DNA from: Lysobacter firmicutimachus
GTDB taxonomy: Bacteria; Pseudomonadota; Gammaproteobacteria; Xanthomonadales; Xanthomonadaceae
DNA length: 64,000 nt
Direction of reading: 5' to 3'
Assembly: GCF_037027445.1 (NCBI RefSeq)
Contig: NZ_JBANDL010000002.1
Span: forward strand, 2,108,001 to 2,172,000
Below, one piece after another: positions 1 through 8,780 of the stretch. Numbering within the stretch: the first letter of the stretch is position 1; each line of letters opens with the position of its first letter. The translations under genes and the position numbers were made by a program. The notes below the pieces were generated by a model. It searched no databases, was not told where the DNA came from, and was given only the letters and a program-made list of their open reading frames with translations.

Positions 1-682
1 TCGACCGCGGCCAGCTTGCGGTCGTCCAGCAGCACCTGCACCCGGCTGGCGTCGGGGTTGAGGCGTTCGCTGACGTAGGTGGCCAGGCCTTCGATCCACA
101 GCGAGCCGTAGACCGGCGGTTGCTCGTCCATCAGCAATTCGGGCACGAGTTGGCCGTGGTAGAGGTGGAAGGACTCGTGGTCGAGGAACACCGACAGATT
201 GGCGTCGGCGCCGTGGTAGCGGACGATGCCGTCGATGCCGACGAACAACGGCAGCCTGCCTTGCCACGGACGCAGGTGGCCGTCGAAGTTGAACAGCGAC
301 GGCATCAGGTAGATCGGCGCGCGCTCGCGTTGGAAATCGGGGAACTCGCGCTGGAAGTGTTCGACGTGGCGCCGGTAGTGCCCGGCGAAGCCCTGGCTGA
401 GGCGGCGCGCAGGTTCGGCGATGGCGTCGAACTGCGGCAGCCAGGCGGCCAACCGTTCCGGCGTAGGCTTGAGCCCGGCACCGGCGTACAGCTCGGCGTT
501 GGGAGCGAAGAACGCCTGGCCGATGGCCCGCGCGCGATCCTCGGCCGCGCGGCCGGCGTCGTAGGCGCGCCAGAACGCCGGCATCAGATCGGTCGGCGCG
601 GGCGCCGCTGCCGCGGGCAGCCGGCCGGCGGCGGCGAGCAAGGGCGACAGGGCGGCCAGTCGGAGCAGATCGCGGCGGTGCA
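1..682 (-). CDS. Exported zincin-type metallopeptidase, partial at window edge
   Basis: Reading the complement from the ATG at 682 gives 227 residues that run off the left edge, so the C-terminus is missing. The first ~28 residues look like an export signal, with a twin-arginine start (MHRRDLLRL) followed by an Ala/Leu-rich stretch, so Tat export is possible. HESFH at residues 169-173 fits the HExxH zinc helix, and the Glu in WIEGLATY (residue 198) sits where gluzincins place the third zinc ligand. Peptidase activity is inferred from these motifs; the substrate is unknown and I do not recognise the exact family. The LysR gene lies 162 bp upstream on the same strand. Confidence 0.7.
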
Positions 683-844
683 TCGTGGAATCCTGTTGGG
701 TCGACTCGATGAGCGATGCGGCGGGGGGGCCGTGTCGTTGAAGCGCGCCTGAAGGGCCAGCACGGCGCGCGCAGGCGCCGAGTCTAAGTCGGACGCTGAC
801 GCGCAACTGTTTCTTTTTGCGAAACCGCGGAGGCCGAGGCGACT

Positions 845-1744
845 TCAGTACGCACGCACCCCGTCCGCCAAGGCCAGGTCCAGGAACGCCCGCACCCGCG
901 CCGGCAGCATGCGCGCGCTGGGGTAGACCGCATGGATCGGCGACGGCGGACGTTCGAATTCGGGCAGCAGGACCTCCAGTTCGCCGGTGGCCAGGTGCGC
1001 AGCGACCTGATAATGGAGGGCGCGGACCAGGCCGCCGCTCTCGCGGGCGTGGTCGATCGCGGCCTCGGCGCTGTTGGTGGACAGGCGCGCGGCGATGGCG
1101 ATGCGCAGCTCGCGCGCCGGGTCGTGCGGGTCGGCGAACAGCCAGTCGCCGTTGGCATGGACCGGGCCGAAAGCGATGGTGTCGTGGCCGGCGATCGCTT
1201 CCGGCGCGGCCGGTCGCCCTCGCGCGGCCAGATACGCCGGGCTGGCCACCAGCACGCGGCGGGTGCTGCCGAGCGGGCGTGCGACCAGGCTGGAGTCGCC
1301 GAGCGCGCCCAGCCGGATCGCGATGTCGACCCCTTCCTCGATCAGGCTGACGTTGCGGTCGTTGAGTTGCAGCTCGGCGACCACGTCGGGGTAGGCGGCC
1401 AGATAGCGGCGCAGCAACGCGGCCACGTGCATGCGGCCGAACGTCAGCGGCGCCGAGATCACCAGCCGGCCGCGCGGCCGCTCCTGTTCGCCGCGGGCGA
1501 TGTCCTCGGCGGCGTCGACCTCGGCCAGCACGCGCCGGACCTGGTCCAGGTAGCGCGTGCCGGCGTCGGTGAGGTGCAGCGAACGGGTGGTGCGTTGCAG
1601 CAGGCGCACGCCGATGTGGCTTTCCAGGCTGGACACGGTGCGGGTGACCACCGGCGGCGACAGGCCCAGCCGGCGTGCCGCTGCGGCGAAGCTGCCGGTG
1701 TCGCAGACGGCGGCGAACACGCTCATGGCTTGGAGGCGGTCCAC
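845..1744 (-). CDS. LysR-family transcriptional regulator
   Basis: A protein of 299 residues, the usual LysR length, if started at the GTG at 1744, which has AGGA about 6 bases upstream. The N-terminal helix-turn-helix is clear ([20 protein letters not shown]), followed by the linker helix and a substrate-binding domain ([22 protein letters not shown]) as in the LysR subgroup that often sits beside oxidoreductases and hydrolases. The open frame extends ~57 codons upstream, but that part has no family character. It is divergent from the alpha/beta hydrolase at 1890 with a 145-bp shared intergenic region, so it probably controls that gene and possibly itself; the inducer is unknown. Confidence 0.9.
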   Translation of the reverse strand: MDRLQAMSVFAAVCDTGSFAAAARRLGLSPPVVTRTVSSLESHIGVRLLQRTTRSLHLTDAGTRYLDQVRRVLAEVDAAEDIARGEQERPRGRLVISAPLTFGRMHVAALLRRYLAAYPDVVAELQLNDRNVSLIEEGVDIAIRLGALGDSSLVARPLGSTRRVLVASPAYLAARGRPAAPEAIAGHDTIAFGPVHANGDWLFADPHDPARELRIAIAARLSTNSAEAAIDHARESGGLVRALHYQVAAHLATGELEVLLPEFERPPSPIHAVYPSARMLPARVRAFLDLALADGVRAY

Positions 1745-1889
1745 GGTTATTCCTGATTCGGCAATGGTGAAGTGTCTTCCATGCCGATTATCACCGTCCG
1801 GAGAAAGATTCAAAGTGGCTCCCGCAGCGCAGACCTTCCCCTTCGGTCGCCGGGCCCGCTGCAGCCGGCGGCCCATCGGAGCCTCCCCC

Positions 1890-2876
1890 ATGAGCAAGAC
1901 CCTGTTGAACCTGGCCACTGCCGCCGTGTTGGCCGCCAGCGCCGTCCAGACCCTCCCGGCCGCTGCCGCAGAGTCGGTTGCGCAGACCGCAACCGCGCCC
2001 GCCGCCGAGCAGGTGCGCTATCGCACCGTCGACATCGACGGCGTCGAGGTGTTTTACCGCGAGGCCGGCCCCGCCGACGCCCCGGCGCTGTTGTTGCTGC
2101 ACGGCTTCCCGACCTCCTCGCACATGTTCCGCGACCTGATCCCGCGCCTGGCCCAGCGCTACCGGGTGATCGCCCCCGACTATCCGGGCTTCGGCTACAG
2201 CGCCGCGCCGCCGCGCGAGCGCTTCGCCTACACCTTCGACAACTACGCCAAGACGGTGGACGCGCTGACCCGGCGCCTGGGCCTCGAGCGCTACGCCTTG
2301 TACGTGATGGACTACGGCGCGCCGGTCGGTTTCCGCCTGGCGGTCGCTCATCCGCAGCGGGTGAGCGCGATCGTGGTCCAGAACGGCAACGCCTACGACG
2401 AAGGCATCGCCGGCTTCTGGGACCCGATCAAGGCCTATTGGCGCAGCGGCGCGCCGGCCGAGCGCGAGGCGCTGCGCTGGCTGACCAGCGCCAAGGCGAC
2501 CCAGTGGCAATACACCAACGGCGTGCGCGACGTGTCGCTGGTCAGTCGCGACGCCTGGACCCACGACCAGGCCGGCCTGGACCGCCTCGGCAACCAGGAG
2601 ATCCAGCTCGACCTGTTCTACGACTACCGCACCAATCTGCCGTTGTATCCGCAGTGGCAGCGCTACTTCCGCGAACGCAAGCCGCCGATGCTGGTGCTGT
2701 GGGGACGCCACGACGAAATCTTCGTCGCCGCCGGCGCCGCGCCGTATCGCCGCGACAACCCGCATGCGACGGTGAAGTACTTCGATACCGGGCATTTCGC
2801 CCTGGAAACGCACGGCGTGGAGATCGCGCGCGAGATCGGCGGCTTCCTCGACCGGCATGTCGGCCGCGGCAAGTGA
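1890..2876 (+). CDS. Exported alpha/beta hydrolase (epoxide hydrolase / haloalkane dehalogenase type)
   Basis: A 328-residue protein starting at ATG 1890, with a signal peptide of ~27 residues (cleavage after AAA). The oxyanion region is HGFP at 71-74. The residue at the nucleophile elbow is Asp141 (VMDYGAP) rather than Ser, as in epoxide hydrolases and haloalkane dehalogenases. Asp275 (GRHDEIF) and His302 (DTGHFALE) complete a plausible triad. The family hydrolyses epoxides or carbon-halogen bonds; export to the periplasm is inferred from the signal. The divergent LysR gene is the likely regulator. The frame runs further upstream, but the signal peptide fixes the start. Confidence 0.85.
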   Translation: MSKTLLNLATAAVLAASAVQTLPAAAAESVAQTATAPAAEQVRYRTVDIDGVEVFYREAGPADAPALLLLHGFPTSSHMFRDLIPRLAQRYRVIAPDYPGFGYSAAPPRERFAYTFDNYAKTVDALTRRLGLERYALYVMDYGAPVGFRLAVAHPQRVSAIVVQNGNAYDEGIAGFWDPIKAYWRSGAPAEREALRWLTSAKATQWQYTNGVRDVSLVSRDAWTHDQAGLDRLGNQEIQLDLFYDYRTNLPLYPQWQRYFRERKPPMLVLWGRHDEIFVAAGAAPYRRDNPHATVKYFDTGHFALETHGVEIAREIGGFLDRHVGRGK

Positions 2877-3295
2877 GCGACCGCCGCGCGCCGAATGTTT
2901 GCGGCGCGGACGGTGGGCGGCATCCGAAGCGGTCGCGCGTACGGCAACAGGCCGGCACGCGATCGCTTCGTCGCGTTTTCTGCCGGCATCAGCCCGATGC
3001 GGCCGGCGTTGTTCGTCCGTCGCGCATCGTCCGGCCGCAGGAAAGCGTCGGTTCGTCCCGGCGCCGGCTCGGTTCGTCACGGCCGTATTGCGCGGGCTCG
3101 GACGCCCCGGGCAGCCTAGCGTCGCATCGCAAGCTGCGAAGCCGGCGGTGGATGCCGGAGCCCGCGTGGCTTCGCCGTCCTGGTCGTCGCTGAGCCGTCG
3201 CATCCGCCGCCGCGCAGCGCGATGGCCCAGACCGTGAGCGCCCGTCGGGCCGGCGCGCGCACGGTGTTTTCAGGCCCTAATCGAGGAGTAGTGCA
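2877..3295. other. Intergenic stretch, no gene recognised
   Basis: 419 bp between the hydrolase and the small lipoprotein gene. Open frames here are short, lack ribosome binding sites and have no recognisable composition. The only useful signal is GAGGAG just before 3296, which belongs to the next gene. Confidence 0.5.
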
Positions 3296-3592
3296 ATGAG
3301 GATCCGGAGTTTCGTTTTCGTCGCGTTGGCCGCGGGCTGCGGCTTGGTTTCCGGCTGCAGCGCCATCGCCACGAAAACCAACAGCCTCAGCGACGCGGAC
3401 ATCCTGTCCAAGACGTCCGGCGTGCTAGGGCTGTCGCCGTCGGACCTCACCCTTGTGAACCGCCGCACCGAAGGCGTCAATACCTACGCGACCCTCAGGA
3501 CCAAGAGCGGCAAGACGTACGCCTGCACGGTCAACGGCGGCAACCTGCTCTCGTTCGGCATGACCAATCCGCCGGTGTGCAATCCGATGTGA
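3296..3592 (+). CDS. Small putative lipoprotein
   Basis: A 98-residue protein with a good ribosome binding site (GAGGAG, 8 bases before the ATG). The N-terminus is a signal of ~20 residues ending in a lipobox-like LVSGC, so the mature protein would start at Cys21 and be lipid-anchored. The mature part has a predicted helix-turn (SLSDADILSKTSGVLGL) and then a short beta-rich segment with two cysteines that could pair (Cys83 region and Cys96). No family was recognised. A second small exported protein follows 123 bp downstream on the same strand. Confidence 0.75.
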   Translation: MRIRSFVFVALAAGCGLVSGCSAIATKTNSLSDADILSKTSGVLGLSPSDLTLVNRRTEGVNTYATLRTKSGKTYACTVNGGNLLSFGMTNPPVCNPM

Positions 3593-3715
3593 GCGCATCG
3601 CTGCGTCCTCGTCGGCGGCGGGCGCGGATCTGTAGGAAGGCGCATGCGCAAGGACGCGCAGGCCAACCGCCGGGCGCCGCTTCCGCCACCGGCATTTCTC
3701 AGGTATTCGAAGGTC

Positions 3716-4021
3716 ATGGATAAGGTTATGCCAACAACATTGCGCGCCGTCGTTCTTCTGGTTGCCGCCTGCTCGGCCTCCTGCACCGCCGTGGTGGGCT
3801 CGGGATCGACCGGCGTCAGCGCCGCCGAATGCCGGGCCTACTACGTGCACACCTACCGGCTCGACGGCATGGACGCGGCCGCGGTGCTGGGCGAGGAACA
3901 GCTCAGCAAGGACTCGGGCACCTGCGCGCAATCCGGCATGGTGACGCGCCGGCATCTGGATTGCGCGATGGCGGCGCGGTCGGTCGATGCGCTGCACGCC
4001 TGCGGGGCGCCCAACACTTAG
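3716..4021 (+). CDS. Small exported protein, probable lipoprotein
   Basis: A 101-residue protein if started at ATG 3716 (GAAGG just upstream); an ATG at 3728 is also possible. The N-terminal hydrophobic segment ends in VAAC followed by SASC, so a lipobox is likely. The mature part has five further cysteines, spaced to allow disulfides (ECRAYY, GTCAQ, LDCAM, HACGA). No family recognised. It is in the same orientation as the lipoprotein gene upstream, and nothing in the context gives a function. Confidence 0.65.
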   Translation: MDKVMPTTLRAVVLLVAACSASCTAVVGSGSTGVSAAECRAYYVHTYRLDGMDAAAVLGEEQLSKDSGTCAQSGMVTRRHLDCAMAARSVDALHACGAPNT

Positions 4022-4169
4022 CATGGCGGCGCCGGGCTTAGAATGCCGCCCAGCGCCGCCGCGCCCGATCGCAGCCGCGACGGCAGGCGAGGGTTTCGAG
4101 ACGGTCGGAGCACGCGGCCGAAGATTTTTGGTCATGGCGCAGACCGGACTGCGCAGGAAGAGGCAAGGG

Positions 4170-5315
4170 ATGTTCGATTACGGTGACAGCGTCGATGCCG
4201 CGGCGGTTTGGCGAAAGGCGGTTTGGGCATGCCTGCTGTGGGCTGGTTTGTGCGGCGGCGCCGGCGCGACGCAGGCCGACGCCGGCGCGACCGCGGCCAG
4301 GCCGGATCAGACCGGGGAAGCAAAGCTGGTCACCCGCTCGTCCTTGGGGGCGTGGATGCTGCGCGAAGATGCCGCACGTCCGGGGTTGAACTGCGCAGTG
4401 AAATTCGTGCCGGCGCGGGCCGGCTCGGTCGGGTTGGCGATTCTCGGGCCGACTGCGAGTTCGCGCGCGTCGTCCATCCTGTTCGACGGTTACGGCATCC
4501 CTTTTTCCCGCTCGCCGCAGCCGGTGCAGGTGGAGTTGGTGCAGAAGGATCTGCCGGCCACCCGCCTCAACGCCATGCAGTTGCCCGGCGACGCGGCGAC
4601 CTCGGCCGGCGTGCTCGCGATTCCGGCGGGCGATATCCGCCAGACCCTCAAGTCGATGCGCGACCGCGAGGACGAGATGCAGCTGAAGCTGGTCGCGGCC
4701 CCAGCGGTGTCGGTGGCCTACGACGGCCTGGACCAGGCCCGCGGCGCCTTGCTGGCTTGCCTGGACGGCAAGCGCTTCGCCGGCAAGAGCCTGCGCGAGG
4801 CGACCGCCGAGCTGCGGCCGCTGGGCACCTCGACGATCCGCGGGCAGACCTACTTCAAGGGCGCGGCGCTGGCGAAGAAGAAGTACCCGCCCAAGGGCAG
4901 CCGCGCGGTCGGTCTTATCTGGATGACCGACGAGTTCAAGGCCTGGTACGAACAGGTCAAGCGCAACAAGAAGCTGCCCGAGCAGATTCCGCTGCACATC
5001 CTCAAGCACTTCATGTCGACCCAGATCCTCGACGACCAGGGGCGCTGGGAGTTCACCAACATGCCGGCGGGCGAGTACCTGCTGGTGGCGAACTTCTCCT
5101 ACGAAAAGACCGTCAACCGACCCGAAGTCGTCGGCCGGACCGATGTCTACCGAGGCAATCAATACATCGGTTCCAACGACCAGGTCGCGTATTGGTCGTA
5201 TACGGTGCAGCAGGGCACGACGTTCGAAAAGAAAGTGACGGTGCCGCGCGACGGCGAGACCGTCGAGGTGGCTTTGGACAAGTCGCAGATCTACTGCTTC
5301 ATCGTCTGCTTCTGA
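4170..5315 (+). CDS. Exported protein of unknown function with a C-terminal beta domain
   Basis: 381 residues from ATG 4170, with AAGGG very close to the start; ATG 4134 in the same frame is an alternative. A signal-peptide-like segment follows (VWACLLWAGLCGGAGA). Mature residues ~250-381 look like a carboxypeptidase-regulatory type beta-sandwich: DDQGRWEFTNMPAGEYLLVA is the usual signature of that fold. The protein ends in a cysteine pair (YCFIVCF). No enzyme motif is visible. The next gene is convergent and ends 23 bp away, so this is probably a single-gene unit. Confidence 0.7.
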   Translation: MFDYGDSVDAAAVWRKAVWACLLWAGLCGGAGATQADAGATAARPDQTGEAKLVTRSSLGAWMLREDAARPGLNCAVKFVPARAGSVGLAILGPTASSRASSILFDGYGIPFSRSPQPVQVELVQKDLPATRLNAMQLPGDAATSAGVLAIPAGDIRQTLKSMRDREDEMQLKLVAAPAVSVAYDGLDQARGALLACLDGKRFAGKSLREATAELRPLGTSTIRGQTYFKGAALAKKKYPPKGSRAVGLIWMTDEFKAWYEQVKRNKKLPEQIPLHILKHFMSTQILDDQGRWEFTNMPAGEYLLVANFSYEKTVNRPEVVGRTDVYRGNQYIGSNDQVAYWSYTVQQGTTFEKKVTVPRDGETVEVALDKSQIYCFIVCF

Positions 5316-5338
5316 GCGCTGCGGCTTCGCGCCCGCGC

Positions 5339-5815
5339 TTATGCGGCGCGCTTGCGTGCCCGGCGCTTGCGCGGCGGCGCGGCGCCGTGCGCTGCGGCGT
5401 CGGCGTCCGCTTGCCGGCGTTCGAACGCGCCGCTGCCGGCGGCGCGCACGATGCGCTGGAAGGTCGGGCACTGCGGGTGACTGGGCGCGCGGCAATGAGC
5501 GGCGTGGCGCAGGCCGTCGCGCATTGCGCTCAGGCGCTGGATGCGGCGATCGAGTTCGTCGGCCTTGGCGAGCAGCAGTCGCCGGTCGATGGTCTGGCCG
5601 CCGTCGGCGAAGACCCGGCCGATCTCTTCCAGCGAGAAGCCGGCGGCGCGGCCGAGCGCGATCAGGGCCAGCCGCTCGAGTACGCATGCGTCGAACAGAC
5701 GCCGCAGGCCGCGCCGCCCGAGCGAGGCGATCAGACCTTTTTCTTCGTAGAACCGCAGCGTGGACGCGGGCACGCCGGAGGCGCGGGCGACTTGGGCGAT
5801 ATCGAGGCACGGCAC
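5339..5815 (-). CDS. MerR-family transcriptional regulator
   Basis: 158 residues from a GTG at 5815. The N-terminal winged helix is typical MerR (DIAQVARASGVPASTLRFYEEKGLI), followed by the effector-side coiled coil (DELDRRIQRLSAMRDGL). After it come only two cysteines, spaced C-x8-C in HCRAPSHPQCPTF, at the place where SoxR carries its four-cysteine iron-sulfur site. That pattern is not SoxR, but could be a metal or redox site. The last ~20 residues are very basic. It is divergent from the methyltransferase at 5881; a strong MerR-type promoter dyad lies between them. Confidence 0.9.
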   Translation of the reverse strand: MPCLDIAQVARASGVPASTLRFYEEKGLIASLGRRGLRRLFDACVLERLALIALGRAAGFSLEEIGRVFADGGQTIDRRLLLAKADELDRRIQRLSAMRDGLRHAAHCRAPSHPQCPTFQRIVRAAGSGAFERRQADADAAAHGAAPPRKRRARKRAA

Positions 5816-5819
5816 CGGC

Positions 5820-5850
5820 TTGACCTCAAGCGAACTTGAAGTGGCATGGT
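5820..5850 (+). promoter_or_regulatory. MerR-type promoter with SoxR-box-like dyad
   Basis: TTGACC at 5820-5825 is a good -35, and CATGGT at 5845-5850 a -10 candidate, separated by 19 bp, the overlong spacer typical of MerR-controlled promoters. The spacer holds the dyad CCTCAAG-CGAA-CTTGAAG (5824-5841), which from memory matches the SoxR box at 15 of 18 positions. It lies between the divergent MerR and methyltransferase genes. Activation by twisting is established for the MerR family; its use here is inferred. Confidence 0.75.
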
Positions 5851-5880
5851 GCGGGCTCCCTCCCGTGCAGGCAAGCCGCC

Positions 5881-6743
5881 ATGACCGTGCCCACCAGCTA
5901 CGACTTCGAACCCGAGCCCACGGTCGCGCCGCCGCTCGACGCCAACGACCAGACCGCGTTGTGGAACGGCGCCGCCGGTCGCGCCTGGGTCGAGACGCAG
6001 GCGTTGCTGGATGCGATGTTCGCCGCGTTCGTGCCGGTGTTGCTGGAGCCGTTGGCGCAGCGGCCGGGCGCCGACGTGCTGGACGTGGGCTGCGGCACCG
6101 GCGCGCTGGCCCTGGCCGCGGCGCGCGCCGGCGCCGTGTGCGCCGGCGTGGACGTCTCCGCGCCGATGATCGAACTGGCGCGCGCTCGCGCGGCGAGCGA
6201 GGGCGCGAACGCGCGCTTCGTCTGCGCCGACGCGCAGCGCTACGATTTCGGCGCGGCGCGCTACGACCTGATCCTGTCGCGCCTGGGCGTGATGTTCTTC
6301 GACGATCCGGTCGCGGCGTTCGCGCATCTGCGCGGCGCGGTGCGCGAGGGTGGGGCGATGCGCTTCCTCGCCTGGCGCGGGGCGGCCGAGAACCCGTTCA
6401 TGACCACGGCCGAACGCGCTGCGGCGCCGTTGCTGCCGGAGCTGCCGCCGCGGCGGCCGGGCGGCCCCGGCCAGTTCGCTTTCGCCGACGCGCGGCAGGT
6501 TCGCGAGATCCTGCAGCAGGCGGGTTGGCGCGCCGTCGACATCCGCCCGGTCGAGTTGGAATGCGGCTTCGCCGCGTGCGAGCTGCCGGCCTATCTCAGC
6601 CGGCTGGGGCCGGTCGGGCTGGCGCCGACCCGGCGGACCGGGCGCGGGTCGTCGAGGCGATCGCGCCGGCGTTCGCACCGTTCCGGCGCGGCGACGAGAT
6701 CCGTTTCAGCGCTGCTTGCTGGCGCGTGGACGCTTCGGTTTGA
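5881..6743 (+). pseudogene. Class I SAM-dependent methyltransferase, frameshifted near the 3' end
   Basis: From ATG 5881 (MTVPTSYDFEP) the frame encodes a typical methyltransferase: SAM-binding motif I at DVLDVGCGTGALAL, then the acidic motif II (VDVSAPMIELA) and a post-I region. At about 6622-6632 the family-like sequence leaves this frame. The expected C-terminus (DPADRARVVEAIAP ... RFSAACWRVDA) continues in the frame one base earlier and stops at 6743. That fits loss of one base after GPVGLA. If left uncorrected, the first frame reads through basic nonsense to 6828. It may be a true mutation or an assembly error. It is the likely target of the adjacent MerR regulator. Confidence 0.8.
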
Positions 6744-6795
6744 CCTGCGGCTGCGGCGCGGTGCGGGCCGGCGCCGCGAATGCGTACCTCCACCG

Positions 6796-6828
6796 CTAGT
6801 CCGAAAGGCCCCCTGTCTTTCGGACTAG
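6796..6828. terminator. 12-bp inverted repeat hairpin
   Basis: CTAGTCCGAAAG (6796-6807) is perfectly repeated inverted as CTTTCGGACTAG (6817-6828) with a 9-base loop. It lies 53 bp after the methyltransferase stop. There is no T-run after the stem, so it is a weak intrinsic terminator candidate; it could instead be a protein-binding site for the downstream hydrolase gene. Confidence 0.5.
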
Positions 6829-6829
6829 T

Positions 6830-6849
6830 GTGTTGCTTAAATACAACAC
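6830..6849. promoter_or_regulatory. Palindrome in AT-rich upstream region of hydrolase gene
   Basis: GTGTTG-CTTAAATA-CAACAC is a 20-bp dyad with 6-bp arms in an unusually AT-rich stretch. TATTAT at 6850-6855 just after it is a possible -10. This looks like an operator over the promoter of the gene at 6922. No regulator gene is adjacent, so the binding protein is unknown. Confidence 0.45.
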
Positions 6850-6921
6850 TATTATTGTGATCAATCGGCGGCCGGCCACGAAACGCGGGTCGCCTGGACC
6901 GATCACACAGGAGGCGGGGAT

Positions 6922-7770
6922 ATGGGCAAGCGCAAGCGCTTGGGGCAGGCGGCGATGCTGGCATTGGGACTGTGGTGCGCCGCGGCGGCGCAAGCCGCCG
7001 AAGCGCCGGCCGGCGAACGCACGGTGCAGCGCGCGGGCTACCGCCTGCAGGCGCAGCAGCAGGGCCAGGGGCCGGTCGCGGTGGTGTTCGAATCGGGTTT
7101 CGGCCAGGGCGCGGGCGCTTGGAAGCAGGTCGTCGCCGAACTCGGCGCCGATTGCGATTGCATCGCCTACGCGCGCGCCGGGCTCGGCGGCTCCGGCAGC
7201 GACGGTCGACCCAAGCGCATCGAAGAGCATCTGCAAGACCTGGAGGCGGTGATGGACCGCTTGGCGCCGCACCGCAAGGTGGTGCTGGTCGGACACTCCT
7301 ACGGCGGTCTGCTCGCCAGCGAATTCGCCCGCCGCCATCCGCAGCGCCTGCTCGGCCTGGTGCTGGTCGACCCGACCACCCTGGATCAGCGGCATGCGTT
7401 CAAGCGAGCCGACCGTGCGCGCGTGCTGGCCGACGACCAGGCCTTGCTGGCGATGCTGCCGCCGCCGATGGCGGCCGACTACCGCCTGCTGGTCGAGCAA
7501 CTCGACAGCGCCGATGCCGCCGTCCCGCGCGCGCCGGCCGACGTGCCGGTGGTGTTGATGACCTCGACCCAGGTCGCCGCCGAACCGTTCGTGTTGGAAG
7601 AGACCGCACCGGGCAAGGCGATCTGGAAGCGCCAGCACGCGCAACTGTTCGCCGGTTTCGCGCGCGGCGAACACCGTTACTTCGCGACCGGCCACAACAT
7701 CCACCGCGAGGACCCCAAGGCGGTGGCCGCCGCCGTGCGCACGGTCGCGGCGCTGGCCGCGGCGCCCTGA
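6922..7770 (+). CDS. Exported alpha/beta hydrolase, serine type
   Basis: 282 residues with a strong ribosome binding site (AGGAGGCGGGG) before the ATG and a signal peptide ending near AAQAAE (residue ~26). The nucleophile elbow is GHSYGG with Ser126. An Asp in LVLVDPTT and a His in the FATGHNIH segment near the C-terminus complete a plausible triad. The cap region is short and Ala-rich. Family members are esterases, lipases or acyl hydrolases; the substrate is not visible. The gene stands alone, with a convergent gene ending 10 bp after its stop. Confidence 0.85.
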   Translation: MGKRKRLGQAAMLALGLWCAAAAQAAEAPAGERTVQRAGYRLQAQQQGQGPVAVVFESGFGQGAGAWKQVVAELGADCDCIAYARAGLGGSGSDGRPKRIEEHLQDLEAVMDRLAPHRKVVLVGHSYGGLLASEFARRHPQRLLGLVLVDPTTLDQRHAFKRADRARVLADDQALLAMLPPPMAADYRLLVEQLDSADAAVPRAPADVPVVLMTSTQVAAEPFVLEETAPGKAIWKRQHAQLFAGFARGEHRYFATGHNIHREDPKAVAAAVRTVAALAAAP

Positions 7771-7780
7771 GCCGCGGCGC

Positions 7781-8623
7781 TCAGCGCCGGGTCGCCGCCA
7801 CGCCGTCGAGGGCGAGCTCGGCCTTGAAGCCGGCCTTGTCCAGGCGCTTGGCGACTTCACGCGGCACGTCGCGGCCGCTGGTGAGCTTGTTCGGGCTGCC
7901 GGTGTAGTGGAACAGGCGGCCGCCGCGGCGCAGCACCCGCGCCAGTTGATCGTAGAAGGCCTGCGAATACAGTTCGCCGGCGATACCGAAGCGCGGCGGA
8001 TCGTGCAGCAGGGCGTCGACCGAGGCGCTGCCGATCTCGGCGATCGCCTGCGACACATCGGCGTGGCGCAGTTGCAAGCGACCGCCGTTGACCGGCGCTT
8101 CGGGATCGGGCGACCAGGGGTTGAGGGTGCGCAGCCAGAGCACGCTCTCGTTCTTCTCGAACGACTGGATTCGCGCCGCTCCGGCTTCCAGGCAGCAGGC
8201 GGCGAAGTAGCCCAGGCCGCCGCAGGTGTCCAGCACCTGTTTGCCGCGCGGTTCGATCAAGGCGACCTTGCGCCGTGCATCCTCCAGCGGCGAGGTCTTG
8301 GCGGTCGGCAGCATCTTGATGCCGTCGATCTCGAACGTCGGCGCGCCCCATTCGGTGGGCACCAGTTTGATCAGCGAACCGGCGTAGCGCGACACGGCGG
8401 CGAAGTCCTCGCCGTCCCAGTAGTAGACGGTGCGGTCCTTGAGCTTGGCCGGGTAGGGAAAGGCTTGCCCGTGCCACTGCCAGGACTCGGCCTGCAACCG
8501 CACGGTGCCGCTGCTGCGGCCCAGGTCCAGCGAGCCGGTCCAGTCCTCCTGGCCGGCCGCGCGCGCGGCGATCAGTTGTCCGGCCAGCGGCGCGGTCAGC
8601 AGGGGGCCTGAGTAATGCGGCAC
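7781..8623 (-). CDS. Class I SAM-dependent methyltransferase
   Basis: 280 residues from a GTG at 8623 with AGGA about 10 bases upstream. The N-terminal third (SGPLLTAPLAGQ ... YWDGEDF) is family-specific. The Rossmann domain starts near residue 130 with motif I at VLDTCGGLGYFA, followed by an acidic motif (FEKNESVLW) and LLHDPPRFG, which resembles the D/NPPY catalytic motif of N-methyltransferases that act on RNA, DNA or protein. The substrate is not known. The frame extends upstream to 9052 in nonsense that overlaps the basic tail of the next gene in antisense, so the GTG is preferred. Confidence 0.75.
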   Translation of the reverse strand: MPHYSGPLLTAPLAGQLIAARAAGQEDWTGSLDLGRSSGTVRLQAESWQWHGQAFPYPAKLKDRTVYYWDGEDFAAVSRYAGSLIKLVPTEWGAPTFEIDGIKMLPTAKTSPLEDARRKVALIEPRGKQVLDTCGGLGYFAACCLEAGAARIQSFEKNESVLWLRTLNPWSPDPEAPVNGGRLQLRHADVSQAIAEIGSASVDALLHDPPRFGIAGELYSQAFYDQLARVLRRGGRLFHYTGSPNKLTSGRDVPREVAKRLDKAGFKAELALDGVAATRR

Positions 8624-8780
8624 GACGGGTGTTCCTGGGCGGACGAATGCGGCGCCCAGGATAAAGCGCGCAGGCGGTTTTCTCGACCGGCGATCCCTCG
8701 CCGGCCCTGGGGCTGCCCCGGATACGGCGCACGCTGGCCTTCGCGGTATAAAGAGCGGCCACCGCGCTGGGAGCCGCGCC

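Noticed and set aside
1757..1795. GGTGA ... TCACC inverted pair in the LysR/hydrolase intergenic region
   Set aside because: Arms of 5 bp with a spacer of over 20 bp are too weak to call a LysR site.
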